A DNA stretch of 64,000 nt from the NCBI RefSeq assembly GCF_029023725.1, contig NZ_CP119075.1, positions 2,289,501 through 2,353,500 of the forward strand, written 5' to 3'. This document shows positions 1 to 8,556 of the stretch, piece by piece. This DNA comes from Synoicihabitans lomoniglobus. Its GTDB lineage: Bacteria > Verrucomicrobiota > Verrucomicrobiia > Opitutales > Opitutaceae. How positions within the stretch are numbered: the stretch's first letter is position 1; every line of letters begins with the position of its first letter. The notes under the pieces were generated by a model. The model was not told where the DNA came from, did not search any database, and saw only the letters and a program-made list of their open reading frames with translations. Made by a program: the position numbers and the translations under genes.

Positions 1-624
1 CCATTGATCGGCTTCTATCTCCAACCCGCCGTGGGCGGGCGCGTTTTCTCGCGCAATTTCTGGGCGCAATTTGCCGCCATCGAACGGGTGTTGGCCATCA
101 AGATCGCTCCGTTCAATCGCTACCAGACGCTCGACGTCGTGCGGGCGGTGATTGATGCCGGACGCGACGACATCGCCCTCTACACCGGCAACGACGACAC
201 TATCGTGACCGATCTGCTCTCGCCGTATCCATTCACTCACCACGGCCAGCCCAAGGTGCGCCAGATCATCGGGGGTCTCCTCGGCCATTGGGGCGTGTGG
301 AGCCGCGCCGCCGTGGGATTGCTGGAACACATCAAGTCCGCCCGCGTCGAGCCATCGATTGACCGGTCATGGCTGGCCCGCGCCACCGCGGTAACCGACA
401 TGAACGCCGCCGTGTTCGATGCCGCCAACGGGTTTGCCGGGTGCATCCCGGGCATTCTCGAGGTGCTGCGCCGCCAGGGGCTCGTGCCAACCAACCACTG
501 CCTCAATCCCCACGAAACGCTTTCGCCCGGCCAAGCCGAGGAACTCGACCGCGTATCCGCCGCCTATCCCGAATTGATCGACGACAGCTTCGTGGCCGAA
601 AACCTCGACCGCTGGTTGCGTTAA
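1..624 (+). CDS. DapA-family (dihydrodipicolinate synthase-like) lyase, 5' end outside window
   Basis: C-terminal 207 residues of a class I aldolase of the DHDPS/N-acetylneuraminate lyase family; the reading frame is open to the window edge, so the N-terminus is missing. The stretch AIKIAPFN near visible residue 34 fits the Schiff-base lysine strand of the family, YLQP just before it resembles the conserved Tyr region, and YTGNDD fits the later Gly-Asn-Asp loop. Family members are about 290-330 residues, so roughly a third is lost. Known substrates include 2-keto-3-deoxy sugar acids, sialic acid and aspartate semialdehyde; the neighbourhood of sugar enzymes favours a sugar-acid aldolase, but the substrate is inferred. 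The gene ends with TAA at 622-624. Confidence 0.8.
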   Translation, partial: PLIGFYLQPAVGGRVFSRNFWAQFAAIERVLAIKIAPFNRYQTLDVVRAVIDAGRDDIALYTGNDDTIVTDLLSPYPFTHHGQPKVRQIIGGLLGHWGVWSRAAVGLLEHIKSARVEPSIDRSWLARATAVTDMNAAVFDAANGFAGCIPGILEVLRRQGLVPTNHCLNPHETLSPGQAEELDRVSAAYPELIDDSFVAENLDRWLR

Positions 625-664
625 TCCCTCGCCGTAAAAATGCCGTCGGCTTCACCCCCCAACC

Positions 665-690
665 GTAGGAGCGCGCTGGCGCGCGATGAT
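665..690. repeat. REP-like palindrome (GTAGGAGCGCGC type)
   Basis: A short palindrome, GCGCGC-TGG-CGCGC, preceded by GTAGGA and followed by GATGAT, lies between the lyase gene and the FG-GAP gene. It has the same layout (purine-rich GGGAGC/AGGAGC head, GC palindrome, GAT tail) as the element at 27439-27463, which suggests one dispersed REP-like family in this genome. Confidence 0.5.
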
Positions 691-773
691 CCCGGTGCGT
701 CGGGGCGCAAAGACCGACACTCTCGCGCTCCCGCCCCGTCGGAATCAGCTCCGGCCCATCGAACCTAATTCAC

Positions 774-2732
774 GTGAAGCATCTGCTACCCCTGTTCGTC
801 CTCGCCGCCGCCACCTCGGCGACCTTACCCAACATTTCCGAATCGGTCGGTTTGCCTCCCTTGGACGCCTCTCGATTGTCGACGCCCGATCTCAACGGCG
901 ACGGCCATGCCGATCTCGTCGTCCGACTCAACGATCGCAGTCCCACCGCACCGCGGATTTTTCTGTGGACGGTCGATCGCACATCGCCGACCGGCGGTCG
1001 TTTCAACGCCACCGCAGACACCACACTTCCCGACATTTCCCCTCGCGACGTGTTGACGTTCGCCGATCTGAATAATGACGGCCATCAGGACGCGATCATC
1101 GCTCGCTACCTCGACTACCTGCAACCCGACTTTGTCGCGCCGACCGATGCGCCCACGCGCACCGCCTGGCTCCCGGGTCATGGTGACGGCTCCTTCGCCG
1201 CTCCGGTATTGATCGATGCGGCGCCCGCGGCCACCACCGCCGCGATTGCGGTCGGCGACGTCAACGCCGACGGGCTGCCCGATCTGTGGCTGGGCAATTG
1301 GTATGAACGCTATTTTTCCGGCTACGAGGGATTTAGCAACGACATGCTGTTACAGTATTCGACCACTGATGACAGCCCTGCCTTCGCTCGCTGGAGTCTG
1401 CCCGGTGAATCCGCCCCGCTTGAGCCCGCGACCGACCCCGGGGGGCGCCCCACCTACGGAGCGGCCGTCGCCCGTTTGGATGACAGTGCGTTGCCGCTCC
1501 TGATTGAACTCAACTACGGTCGGCGCTGGAATCGTCTGTGGTCTCTGAGTGGTCCGGCGCCGCTTAAAAAGGATCTTACCGCCGATCCCGCTTCCGTCGA
1601 AGAGACGCCGGTTCGCCCCGGCGGTGCGCTCGAGTATCGGCGCGACGAAATTGTGCGTCTGTTGCGCGGCGTCGATATCGCTCCCCAAGCCGGGTTTGAC
1701 GGCGACGCCATCCGGCATGGCAAGCACCCCGTGTGGCTCCAGGAACGCGCCAAGGATGACCCCCGTTTCAAACGCGACGACGAACCGCCCTTCCGCGCCA
1801 ACGGCAATACCTTCGACGTCGCCGTGGGGGACATCGACAACGATGGCGACTTCGACGTCTTCGTTTCCACCATCATTCACAACTGGGCGGGCGATTCTTC
1901 GGATCGTTCCCGATTTCTGGTCAATCGGCTCCGTGAAACCGGCACCCTCACTTTCGACTCTCCACCGCAATTGTCTGTCGACCGCGTCCCCGACGTGGTC
2001 ACACCCGAGAATCGTAACTTCAACCAAGGCGACATCTTCTGCGAACTGGCCGACTTCGATAACGACGGCCGACTCGACCTCATCATCTGCTCCTCCGACT
2101 ACAGCGACCCGCCTCCCCACGACGAGCGCCTGCGCATTTTTCTCCAACAACCTGACGGCACGTTTGCCGATCATTCCGCCGAACTCGGCCTCGACCATAT
2201 TGGCGCCGGGCAACCCGCGGTCCTTGATCTCGATGGCGACGGCGCGCTCGATTTGATTGTTGGACAGTCCTTCAACCGCCTCACCGCCGAACGTCGCCGC
2301 GACGCCGGTCTGGCCAATGGCACGTTGTCCGTGGACAGCCCGGAGGACGCCAAGGCCCGCCCGGTCGTGCACGTGTATCACAACGCCCTCGCCGGTGATC
2401 GCGCCGGTCTCGTCCTGCGGTTGCGCGGTGATCCCGCGCAACACGTGACCCGCGACGCCTTCGGTGCCATCGTGCGGGCTTCCGTCGACCTCGATGGCGA
2501 TCCCACCACGCCCGATGTCGTGCTCCATCGTCAACTCCTCGGTCCCGGCGGCCACGCCGGCAAGCGCGGCGACAGCCTCGTCCATTTCGGCTTGGACGCC
2601 GCGAGTTCGGTCCGTGATCTGACTATCATCTGGCCCGACGCCGATCGCACCACCAGCAGCCTCGGCGACCTCGCCGCCGGCACCTGGCTGGTCGACCTCG
2701 CCACCGGCGCCGTCCCCCAACCTCTGCCATGA
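774..2732 (+). CDS. Exported FG-GAP/VCBS repeat protein with ASPIC/UnbV-type C-terminus
   Basis: 652 residues starting at GTG 774 with a hydrophobic signal peptide (residues 1-17). At least six calcium-binding-type motifs of the form D-x-(N/D)-x-D-G-x-x-D are visible near residues 39, 97, 161, 352, 426 and 484 (for example DLNGDGHADLVV and DFDNDGRLDLII), indicating an integrin-like FG-GAP beta-propeller. Residues about 545-650 match the ASPIC/UnbV pattern: a Gly-rich LGPGGHAG segment, then LVHFGLDAASSVRDLTIIWP. Proteins of this type are exported and common in Verrucomicrobiota and Planctomycetes; their substrates are mostly unknown. The stop overlaps the next start (ATGA at 2729-2732), so the two genes are translationally coupled. 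Confidence 0.85.
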   Translation: MKHLLPLFVLAAATSATLPNISESVGLPPLDASRLSTPDLNGDGHADLVVRLNDRSPTAPRIFLWTVDRTSPTGGRFNATADTTLPDISPRDVLTFADLNNDGHQDAIIARYLDYLQPDFVAPTDAPTRTAWLPGHGDGSFAAPVLIDAAPAATTAAIAVGDVNADGLPDLWLGNWYERYFSGYEGFSNDMLLQYSTTDDSPAFARWSLPGESAPLEPATDPGGRPTYGAAVARLDDSALPLLIELNYGRRWNRLWSLSGPAPLKKDLTADPASVEETPVRPGGALEYRRDEIVRLLRGVDIAPQAGFDGDAIRHGKHPVWLQERAKDDPRFKRDDEPPFRANGNTFDVAVGDIDNDGDFDVFVSTIIHNWAGDSSDRSRFLVNRLRETGTLTFDSPPQLSVDRVPDVVTPENRNFNQGDIFCELADFDNDGRLDLIICSSDYSDPPPHDERLRIFLQQPDGTFADHSAELGLDHIGAGQPAVLDLDGDGALDLIVGQSFNRLTAERRRDAGLANGTLSVDSPEDAKARPVVHVYHNALAGDRAGLVLRLRGDPAQHVTRDAFGAIVRASVDLDGDPTTPDVVLHRQLLGPGGHAGKRGDSLVHFGLDAASSVRDLTIIWPDADRTTSSLGDLAAGTWLVDLATGAVPQPLP

Positions 2733-5089
2733 TACTTCGCCGCCTGCTACTCCTCTCTTTGCTCGCGCTGCCCTTTTCCGCGCACGCTCAGTCCGAGACC
2801 CCGTTCCCGGAAGACCTCCTGCGACGCGCCGTCGAGGCGAAACCACCCCGCTGGAAATTTGTGCGGGGCACGCGCTACCGCGAACTCCCGGAAACCTTTG
2901 CGATGCAACTCGTCGCGATCGCTGCCCATCGCGCACCGTATCATCGCGTCGGTGACACCACGCTCGCCGCCAGTCTCGCCACCAAACTCCAGTATTTTCT
3001 GCGTAGTCCCGGACCCGACGCCGACGGCAACACGCGCGAGCCCGAAGCCCAGGGCGGCATCGGCGGGTGGTCGCACAACGCCGCCGCGCAGGCCCTGTTG
3101 ATCGCCAAACGCACCCGGCAGGTTTGGGAACTGCTCACGCCCGATGATTGCCATCGTGCCGATGTGCTCATGCACGCCCTCGCCGTCGGCGGTCATTTCA
3201 CGCACGGCGACGCCAACGACTACCACGTGCTGCTCGACGGTATCAGCTGGTATCACAAAAGCTGGAATCCCAATCACATCGAAGGCTACGCCGGCGTCAT
3301 GATCGCGGCGGCCGATTATTTTGGTGCAGACGAGCTCAACGACTTCTTCGTCAACTTCGACTACGCCACCTTCCGCGCCGAGTTGGTCGAAGTCGGTTTT
3401 CACAACATTCTACAAACGTGGGAAAACGAACCCGCCATGGCCGGGCTGCTCATGAACGGCGGTCCTTATCAACGCGAAGGTCGTCCCCCGGGCAACGGTT
3501 CCGGCATTCGCCAACCGTTCACTTACCGCGGGCTCACCTTGCACGAGCCTTGGGCCATCTATCTTACGCAGGCCGATCGCTTGTTTTCCAAAGCCGCTCG
3601 CACTCAGGTCGCCTTCTCCAACGAGGAATCGAGTCGATTGTTGCATCATCGCTCCGACGCCACGATCTCGCCCTACGAGGGCCGCATGGGCATGATTTAT
3701 GAATTCGAAGCCGGCGACAACGGCGGCATGCGCACCAGCTTGGGTTACGCCTACGATTGTGTGATGATTCACCTCGGCACCGCCGCCACTCTTAAAGTCC
3801 TGCGCCAATGGCCCGACGACGCCAGCGGTCGGGACATCGAACGACGCATGGCCGTGGGCATGGCGGATCTCATTTTCAAGGCCGAGGAAGGTTACAGCGG
3901 CTGGGCCAACGGCAAGGTCAGCGCCAACGACATGGACGACCTCAAAGCCAACGGGGCCGACTATATTTTCGGGCTGTGGCGCGCCCTCTTTCCGCCCCCT
4001 GAACCGCTCGCGGAAAACGCCGGCGGCGGGGCGACCATCCTCGGCCATGACGTGCTCTACGCCGACCCGGACGTCTACGCCGCGTGGCCCGCCTTGGTGC
4101 GAGCAAGCAACGGCGACCTGCTGGTGACCTTCTGCGCCACCGAAGAACACCTCGCCCCGGATGGCAAAATCGTGCTGATCCGATCCACCGACCACGGCGC
4201 CACCTGGTCAGCGCCCATCACGATCTACGACTCACCTCTCGACGACCGTGAAAATGGTCTCACCGTCGCTCCCGATGGCACGCTGGCGTTGCACGTGTGG
4301 AGCACCGCGTGGACGGCTCAGGCCTACGCGGATCTGAAACCGGGCTCCTATCCGTCGGACACGTTGGCCCGGTGGACCAATCAAGTAAACACGCCGGCCT
4401 ACCAAGCCGCCTCCGCCGATCAAGGCAACTGGGTGCTGACCTCCACCGATCACGGTCACACCTGGACCAAGCGCGTCCGCGGCCCCGACTCCGTGCACGG
4501 CGGCATTGTCTTGTCCGACGGCACCTGGCTCACCGCCGCCTACCGTCAGGATCAGGGCGACATCAGTATTCACACCGCGGCAACTTCCACGGGTCCGTGG
4601 CGTCACACCGCGACGATCGCCACACCCCAGTCCGACACCCTGCGTTTTGGTGAACCCCATGTCGCGCAACAACCCGACGGTCGTATCACCGTGGTGATAC
4701 GCGGCACGGCGATTCCCTACGACGACCAACGCAACGATCTGTTTTGGTGGACCAGTCACTCCGACGACGGCGGCACGACGTGGTCCGCTCCGCAATCTTC
4801 CGGCCGCTGGGGATTCCCACCGCACGTCACCACGTTGCGGGACGGGCGGTTGCTCGCCACCTACGGGTATCGACGTTTCCCCTACGGCGAACGCGCCGCC
4901 ATCAGCGCCGACGGCGTCGATTGGCAAGCCACGCCGGAGTTCGTGCTCCGGTCCGATGCCCCTGATCACGACCTCGGTTATCCCGTCTCGCTGGAAACCT
5001 CCCGCGGCAAAATTCTCACGGTTTACTACCAAAAACCCGCCTCGAACCGACGCCCCGCCATCATGGCCACCCACTGGAACCTGCCGTAA
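2729..5089 (+). CDS. Exported two-part protein: helical toroid-like domain plus sialidase-like propeller
   Basis: 786 residues. Residues 1-21 are a signal peptide (MILRRLLLLSLLALPFSAHA then Gln). Residues 30-425 are helix-rich with the look of an (alpha/alpha) toroid such as polysaccharide lyases carry (SWNPNHIEGY; GGWSHNAAAQALL), but I do not recognise the family firmly. Residues 430-786 form a sialidase/BNR-type propeller with three Asp boxes, STDHGATWS near 486, STDHGHTWT near 570 and SDDGGTTWS near 676. The start overlaps the previous stop by four bases. The pair probably acts outside the cytoplasm on a complex glycan. The sialidase fold also occurs in non-sialidases, so the substrate is open. 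Confidence 0.8.
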   Translation: MILRRLLLLSLLALPFSAHAQSETPFPEDLLRRAVEAKPPRWKFVRGTRYRELPETFAMQLVAIAAHRAPYHRVGDTTLAASLATKLQYFLRSPGPDADGNTREPEAQGGIGGWSHNAAAQALLIAKRTRQVWELLTPDDCHRADVLMHALAVGGHFTHGDANDYHVLLDGISWYHKSWNPNHIEGYAGVMIAAADYFGADELNDFFVNFDYATFRAELVEVGFHNILQTWENEPAMAGLLMNGGPYQREGRPPGNGSGIRQPFTYRGLTLHEPWAIYLTQADRLFSKAARTQVAFSNEESSRLLHHRSDATISPYEGRMGMIYEFEAGDNGGMRTSLGYAYDCVMIHLGTAATLKVLRQWPDDASGRDIERRMAVGMADLIFKAEEGYSGWANGKVSANDMDDLKANGADYIFGLWRALFPPPEPLAENAGGGATILGHDVLYADPDVYAAWPALVRASNGDLLVTFCATEEHLAPDGKIVLIRSTDHGATWSAPITIYDSPLDDRENGLTVAPDGTLALHVWSTAWTAQAYADLKPGSYPSDTLARWTNQVNTPAYQAASADQGNWVLTSTDHGHTWTKRVRGPDSVHGGIVLSDGTWLTAAYRQDQGDISIHTAATSTGPWRHTATIATPQSDTLRFGEPHVAQQPDGRITVVIRGTAIPYDDQRNDLFWWTSHSDDGGTTWSAPQSSGRWGFPPHVTTLRDGRLLATYGYRRFPYGERAAISADGVDWQATPEFVLRSDAPDHDLGYPVSLETSRGKILTVYYQKPASNRRPAIMATHWNLP

Positions 5090-5160
5090 ACTTCCGAGTC
5101 TCTCTTTTCGCTAAAAGTAGATCTCTGACCATACTGATCCCACTCACCTTCTTCATTCCC

Positions 5161-5610
5161 GTGTCTGCCCATCCTCTCTTCGTTCCGGTTCGAATTCTTT
5201 GTCTCCTCGTCCTGCTCTGTGTCGTGGGTTGTCAGACGACTGCGGACACCCAACGCCCCGAGCTTACCAAACCATTCGCGGTCAGCCGCAATATGGCGGC
5301 CGCGGAACTCGTGGCCAACCTGGGCGAGCCCGACCTCAAGCACCCGCTCCACGACTACTCGGTGGAGGCCGAGGTTTGGGTCTACAACCGCACCCTCGCG
5401 TCCAAATCCCGCATGGTCCTCACCGGCACCCAATCGACCCGCCTCTGGGATCCCGTCAACAAACGCACCGTCACGGTGGACATGCCGGTTTATCAGCCCG
5501 AGAAATCCGCCACGGTTGAGGTCTCCGAAATTCTGATGATTCGCGGCCAGGTCCACTCGTGGAAACGCAAAACGATCAACGATCGAGACGTGGAAGGCCT
5601 GTCCCGCTAA
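5161..5610 (+). CDS. Small lipoprotein, function unknown
   Basis: 149 residues from a GTG start. The N-terminus is a lipoprotein signal peptide ending in a lipobox (LCVVGC, Cys at residue 24), so the mature protein is expected to be membrane-anchored. The mature part, AAAELVANLGEPDLKHPLHDY onward, resembles the short BamE/SmpA-type fold in which a helix precedes a GxPd motif and antiparallel strands, but the match is weak. It stands alone, 71 bp after the sialidase-like gene on the same strand. Confidence 0.7.
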   Translation: MSAHPLFVPVRILCLLVLLCVVGCQTTADTQRPELTKPFAVSRNMAAAELVANLGEPDLKHPLHDYSVEAEVWVYNRTLASKSRMVLTGTQSTRLWDPVNKRTVTVDMPVYQPEKSATVEVSEILMIRGQVHSWKRKTINDRDVEGLSR

Positions 5611-5680
5611 AGCGCGTTAATCCCCCGTTCCTGTTCGGCGCGCCGAAACGCTCCATTCCACCGCGCAGTCGTCACGCCCC

Positions 5681-5748
5681 TGGGAACGCCGAGCTCCAGC
5701 TCGGCAAGTTTCTCCAGGATGGAGCCGAGCCGGAGCTCGGCGTTCCCA
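5681..5748. repeat. Inverted repeat of 25-bp arms (GGGAACGCCGAGCTCC family)
   Basis: Left arm 5681-5705 begins TGGGAACGCCGAGCTCCAG. The right arm at 5724-5748 is its reverse complement with one mismatch in 25; the loop is 18 bases. The element sits between convergent genes and could form a strong stem in either transcript, so it may also act as a bidirectional terminator. A second single-arm copy lies at 23458-23481. Confidence 0.8.
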
Positions 5749-5756
5749 GAGGTTCC

Positions 5757-7190
5757 CTAACCCAAATCCGCCCAGCATTCGCCGGCACCGGTCAGCCCCG
5801 GATCGGCGGCACCGCCGAAGGCGTTCCGGTTGACCGCATGCAGGTCAATCGTGCCAGCGACAACGTTGACTGCCGGCCATCCGCTCGCGTGCGGGATGTA
5901 GAGTTCGGGGTAGTTTAACAGGGCCTGCGTTTGCACCGATTCCGGCCAACCGGAGAGTCCCGCGAAGTAGTGGTGGCCATTGCGTTCGACGCTGACATTG
6001 CCGAGAGCGGCCTGCACTGCGAGGTCCTGGGGTAGCGCGATGGGGCCCACGTTGGAAAGATCTTCGGCGCTCATCATCAGCGGTCGGATCGCGCCTGCTT
6101 TCTCGCGAGCGGCCAGCAGGCCTCGATTGGCCAGGCCGTGAAACACCCCTTTGCAATTTTTGTGGCTCATGCCGTCGTAGCCGAGGTCAAGCGCGCGGCG
6201 CGCATCCGCCGGAGCGCCTCCCGATTCGTCGATCAAGAGCATGGGGCGGTCCGACCAACTCCGCATAGCGTCGCCCACGTCGTCACCGAGCGCTGCGGCG
6301 CGCGCCAAGGGTTGCTCCACAAAGAGTAGTCGCGGCCAAAGCTCGTTCAACCCGGGGCGGGACTGGGCCTCGTCCCAAAACGCGCGAAAGGCTGCGATGG
6401 TCGCATAGGTCTCGTTGCCATCGAGACTGACGCGGTAGTCGGGGCCACTGTTCTCGGCCACGATCGCCATGATGCGTTCCAAGCGGTTCAGGCTCGCCGT
6501 GGCGTCCCCCGACACCTTCACCTTGAAATGTCTGATGCCGTAGCACTGCACCACCTCGCGCAGGCTCACGGGCAATCCATCGTCGGGCGCATCCTCGGCC
6601 TCCGTCGCTTCATCATCTTCCAGCGGGTCACCCAATCCGACCGTATGTCGACACGTCACGGTATCCAAGGTCTGCGCGGGCAAAAACGACGACGGCCGCA
6701 CCCCGTTCAGCTCGGCATGAATCTGGCTGAGGTCGATGCCCAGGCCGTCGCCTCGCAACGCCTCGCCGATCGTCGTGTCATACCGACGGCAATACGCATC
6801 GAGTAGCGCTCGCTCGATAAACGTCGCCCCGAAATTGGCCAACAAGGGAGGCATGACATGGGCGGTCGCCCACTCCGCCTGCCGTCGATCCACTTCGTGC
6901 ATGAAAGCGAACAAGGTCGGGGCTTCGAGACCCTCGGCGTGTTTCCCGGCCTGATGCAGCACCGTGTGCATTGCCGCGATTTCATCCGCCACGTCGCGCT
7001 GCGGATCCTTGGTGAACCATTTGGGCGGCAAGTGATCCGCCGACCGACCGATGACACGCTGGCCGTCGATAGTGGCCTCGATTTCGAGCCACACGTGCGG
7101 CACCCGCTTCATCACCGCGATGCCATAACGGAAGGGAATCCGGGTGCGCAGTTCGCGGCGGAACCAGCGTTGACGATGCAGAATTATCAC
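5757..7190 (-). CDS. Enolase-superfamily (mandelate racemase/muconate lactonizing type) enzyme
   Basis: 477 residues from GTG 7190. The C-terminal barrel shows the superfamily signature in order: KVKVSG (KxK base pair), SLDGNE (first metal ligand), FVEQP (second), LIDES (third) and SHKNCKG near the last strands. Such enzymes abstract a proton alpha to a carboxylate using Mg2+; sugar-acid dehydratases and epimerases are typical members. The protein is longer than the usual 350-400 residues, with a longer N-terminal capping part and an acidic loop (EDDEATEAEDAPDD) in the middle. It is the last gene of a three-gene minus-strand operon, 18 bp after the previous stop. Substrate unknown; a role with the DapA-type lyase in sugar-acid breakdown is an inference. 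Confidence 0.85.
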   Translation of the reverse strand: MIILHRQRWFRRELRTRIPFRYGIAVMKRVPHVWLEIEATIDGQRVIGRSADHLPPKWFTKDPQRDVADEIAAMHTVLHQAGKHAEGLEAPTLFAFMHEVDRRQAEWATAHVMPPLLANFGATFIERALLDAYCRRYDTTIGEALRGDGLGIDLSQIHAELNGVRPSSFLPAQTLDTVTCRHTVGLGDPLEDDEATEAEDAPDDGLPVSLREVVQCYGIRHFKVKVSGDATASLNRLERIMAIVAENSGPDYRVSLDGNETYATIAAFRAFWDEAQSRPGLNELWPRLLFVEQPLARAAALGDDVGDAMRSWSDRPMLLIDESGGAPADARRALDLGYDGMSHKNCKGVFHGLANRGLLAAREKAGAIRPLMMSAEDLSNVGPIALPQDLAVQAALGNVSVERNGHHYFAGLSGWPESVQTQALLNYPELYIPHASGWPAVNVVAGTIDLHAVNRNAFGGAADPGLTGAGECWADLG

Positions 7191-7208
7191 CAGCTAACCG
7201 GATTCGAA

Positions 7209-7505
7209 CTAGCGAGAACCGGCTTTAAAAAAGCCCGCCGGATTGAACGTGAGCGTGGTAGCGATGGCTTGGCCGTTTTCGACCGCCGGTAGAAACGTCA
7301 TTTGTTCCACCACCGCCCGCACCTGTTCCGGCACGATCATGTTGCCTTCGTGAATGGCCAACAAATGACCATCGGCGTCGAGATCGACCGCGACGGGAAT
7401 ATCGTAAGCCGCCGACGCCTTGGTTTCGAGAAGCACGGGAGGCACGATTGACCATGCCGGTTGCGCCGGAGCCGATTCAAACCGATGGCGACTCAAGTGA
7501 TCCAT
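7209..7505 (-). CDS. Small protein resembling a TonB C-terminal domain
   Basis: 98 residues; the ATG at 7505 directly follows the TAA (7508-7506) of the upstream gene, so the two are almost certainly co-transcribed and coupled. The segment VAVDLDADGHLLAI, then PEQVRAVVEQMTFLPAVENGQAIATTLTFN, has the strand-helix-strand pattern and the (F/P)xPAxxxGxP-like bend of TonB C-terminal domains, but there is no signal peptide or transmembrane anchor. It may be a free-standing partner of the preceding exported protein. Identification is tentative. Confidence 0.6.
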   Translation of the reverse strand: MDHLSRHRFESAPAQPAWSIVPPVLLETKASAAYDIPVAVDLDADGHLLAIHEGNMIVPEQVRAVVEQMTFLPAVENGQAIATTLTFNPAGFFKAGSR

Positions 7506-8453
7506 TTACAGGTAGGTTTTCGCTTCCTCCGCAGTCACCTGGTAGTGTTTCTCCGACAAGTTGGTGGGGATTTCTTCGCCCTGCCAAAACAGATGCACCC
7601 GCGTGTCTTGAATTTCAAACCCCGGGGGAAATCCCGCCCGCATAAACCGGATCTTCCGGGGAGTCGAATCGATGCGCCCCACCGGACGATAAAAACTGGT
7701 ATCGTAGATTTCCCCGTCCCGCGTCACTCTCACAATGAAAACGACGTAGGCCTCTGCGATGGGCGTCGGCGAAGAAAGGTTAAACGTAAGCTCCACCGCG
7801 TCGAAATTGTCGTTCTCCCCCGGGGAATCCGTCAGACGGTCAAAAACCTTTCCCGTCGCCGTCATCTGATCGATGCCCGCCACCGCGTCCGCAATCATAC
7901 CTTCCGCAAAGGGGTTGGTGCTCGATTCCACCTTGGTGGCAAACGCAACCGAGGCATCCGGGCTCTCCACGTCCCGCATGGAAATAACCAATGCCGCGTC
8001 TCGGGCCTCCTTTTCATGATCCACGTAATCCAACAATGCCTGTTTGGAGCGCATCTGTTTGAGCGCCGGATTCGTGAACGGTGAATTCACCCGCTTTGAT
8101 TTCAATGCCTCAATCGTAGCCGACGTCGCACTTACTTTTGTCCCCATGCGCCACTGCAAACCGCTGGAATCGCGCAAACGCACCTCTTCACGCGTGGCGT
8201 TATCCAGCAGCGCTTTGTCGTTTTCGATTTTCCGGACGTTCACCATCTCGTCATCATGGATCAGAAACAGATCGACGCCCACAAACAGCTCGTGGTCCCG
8301 AGCCGGCGCCGGCTGGGAATCCACCACTGGAATAGGATTGGCAATCGCTGCCAGGGTCGAAAACGCAGCGAGAATAAAACAGGTTCCGAAGCGATGAGAG
8401 GTCACGAGGCGAAAGGGTTGAGTTGGGGGTAATGGGGCGATCTGATCCGACAT
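7506..8453 (-). CDS. Exported protein of unknown function
   Basis: 315 residues. After a short polar N-terminus there is a hydrophobic segment (FGTCFILAAFSTLAAIANP, about residues 22-40) suiting a signal peptide or anchor. The rest is soluble and mixed alpha/beta, with no catalytic motif I recognise. The C-terminal half (ELTFNLSSPTPIAEAYVVFIVRV) looks like a beta-rich domain. It heads the operon with the TonB-like gene and the enolase-superfamily gene. The upstream gap 8454-8556 contains the direct-repeat motif described separately. Confidence 0.65.
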   Translation of the reverse strand: MSDQIAPLPPTQPFRLVTSHRFGTCFILAAFSTLAAIANPIPVVDSQPAPARDHELFVGVDLFLIHDDEMVNVRKIENDKALLDNATREEVRLRDSSGLQWRMGTKVSATSATIEALKSKRVNSPFTNPALKQMRSKQALLDYVDHEKEARDAALVISMRDVESPDASVAFATKVESSTNPFAEGMIADAVAGIDQMTATGKVFDRLTDSPGENDNFDAVELTFNLSSPTPIAEAYVVFIVRVTRDGEIYDTSFYRPVGRIDSTPRKIRFMRAGFPPGFEIQDTRVHLFWQGEEIPTNLSEKHYQVTAEEAKTYL

Positions 8454-8491
8454 CTAAAAGGCAAATCCCGCGCGGTCGAGATTACCATTAA

Positions 8492-8510
8492 TTTTCATAA
8501 ACATTCATTG
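8492..8510. promoter_or_regulatory. Candidate operator, TTCAT direct repeat
   Basis: TTTCATAAACATTCAT contains two TTCAT half-sites 10 bp apart, about one helical turn, and lies 40-55 bp upstream of the start at 8453. A nearly identical site is at 11166-11181 upstream of the sugar epimerase. Same-face direct repeats in front of two sugar-related units suggest a common regulator; this is inference from two occurrences only. Confidence 0.35.
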
Positions 8511-8556
8511 GAGGACCCGTCGTCCCGTTTTCCCGAGCCTGGCAGACCCGGCCCGA

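Noticed and set aside
1350-2936. 528-codon minus-strand frame across the FG-GAP gene
   Set aside because: Shadow of the FG-GAP gene; the plus-strand frame has a signal peptide and repeated calcium motifs, while the antisense frame has none.
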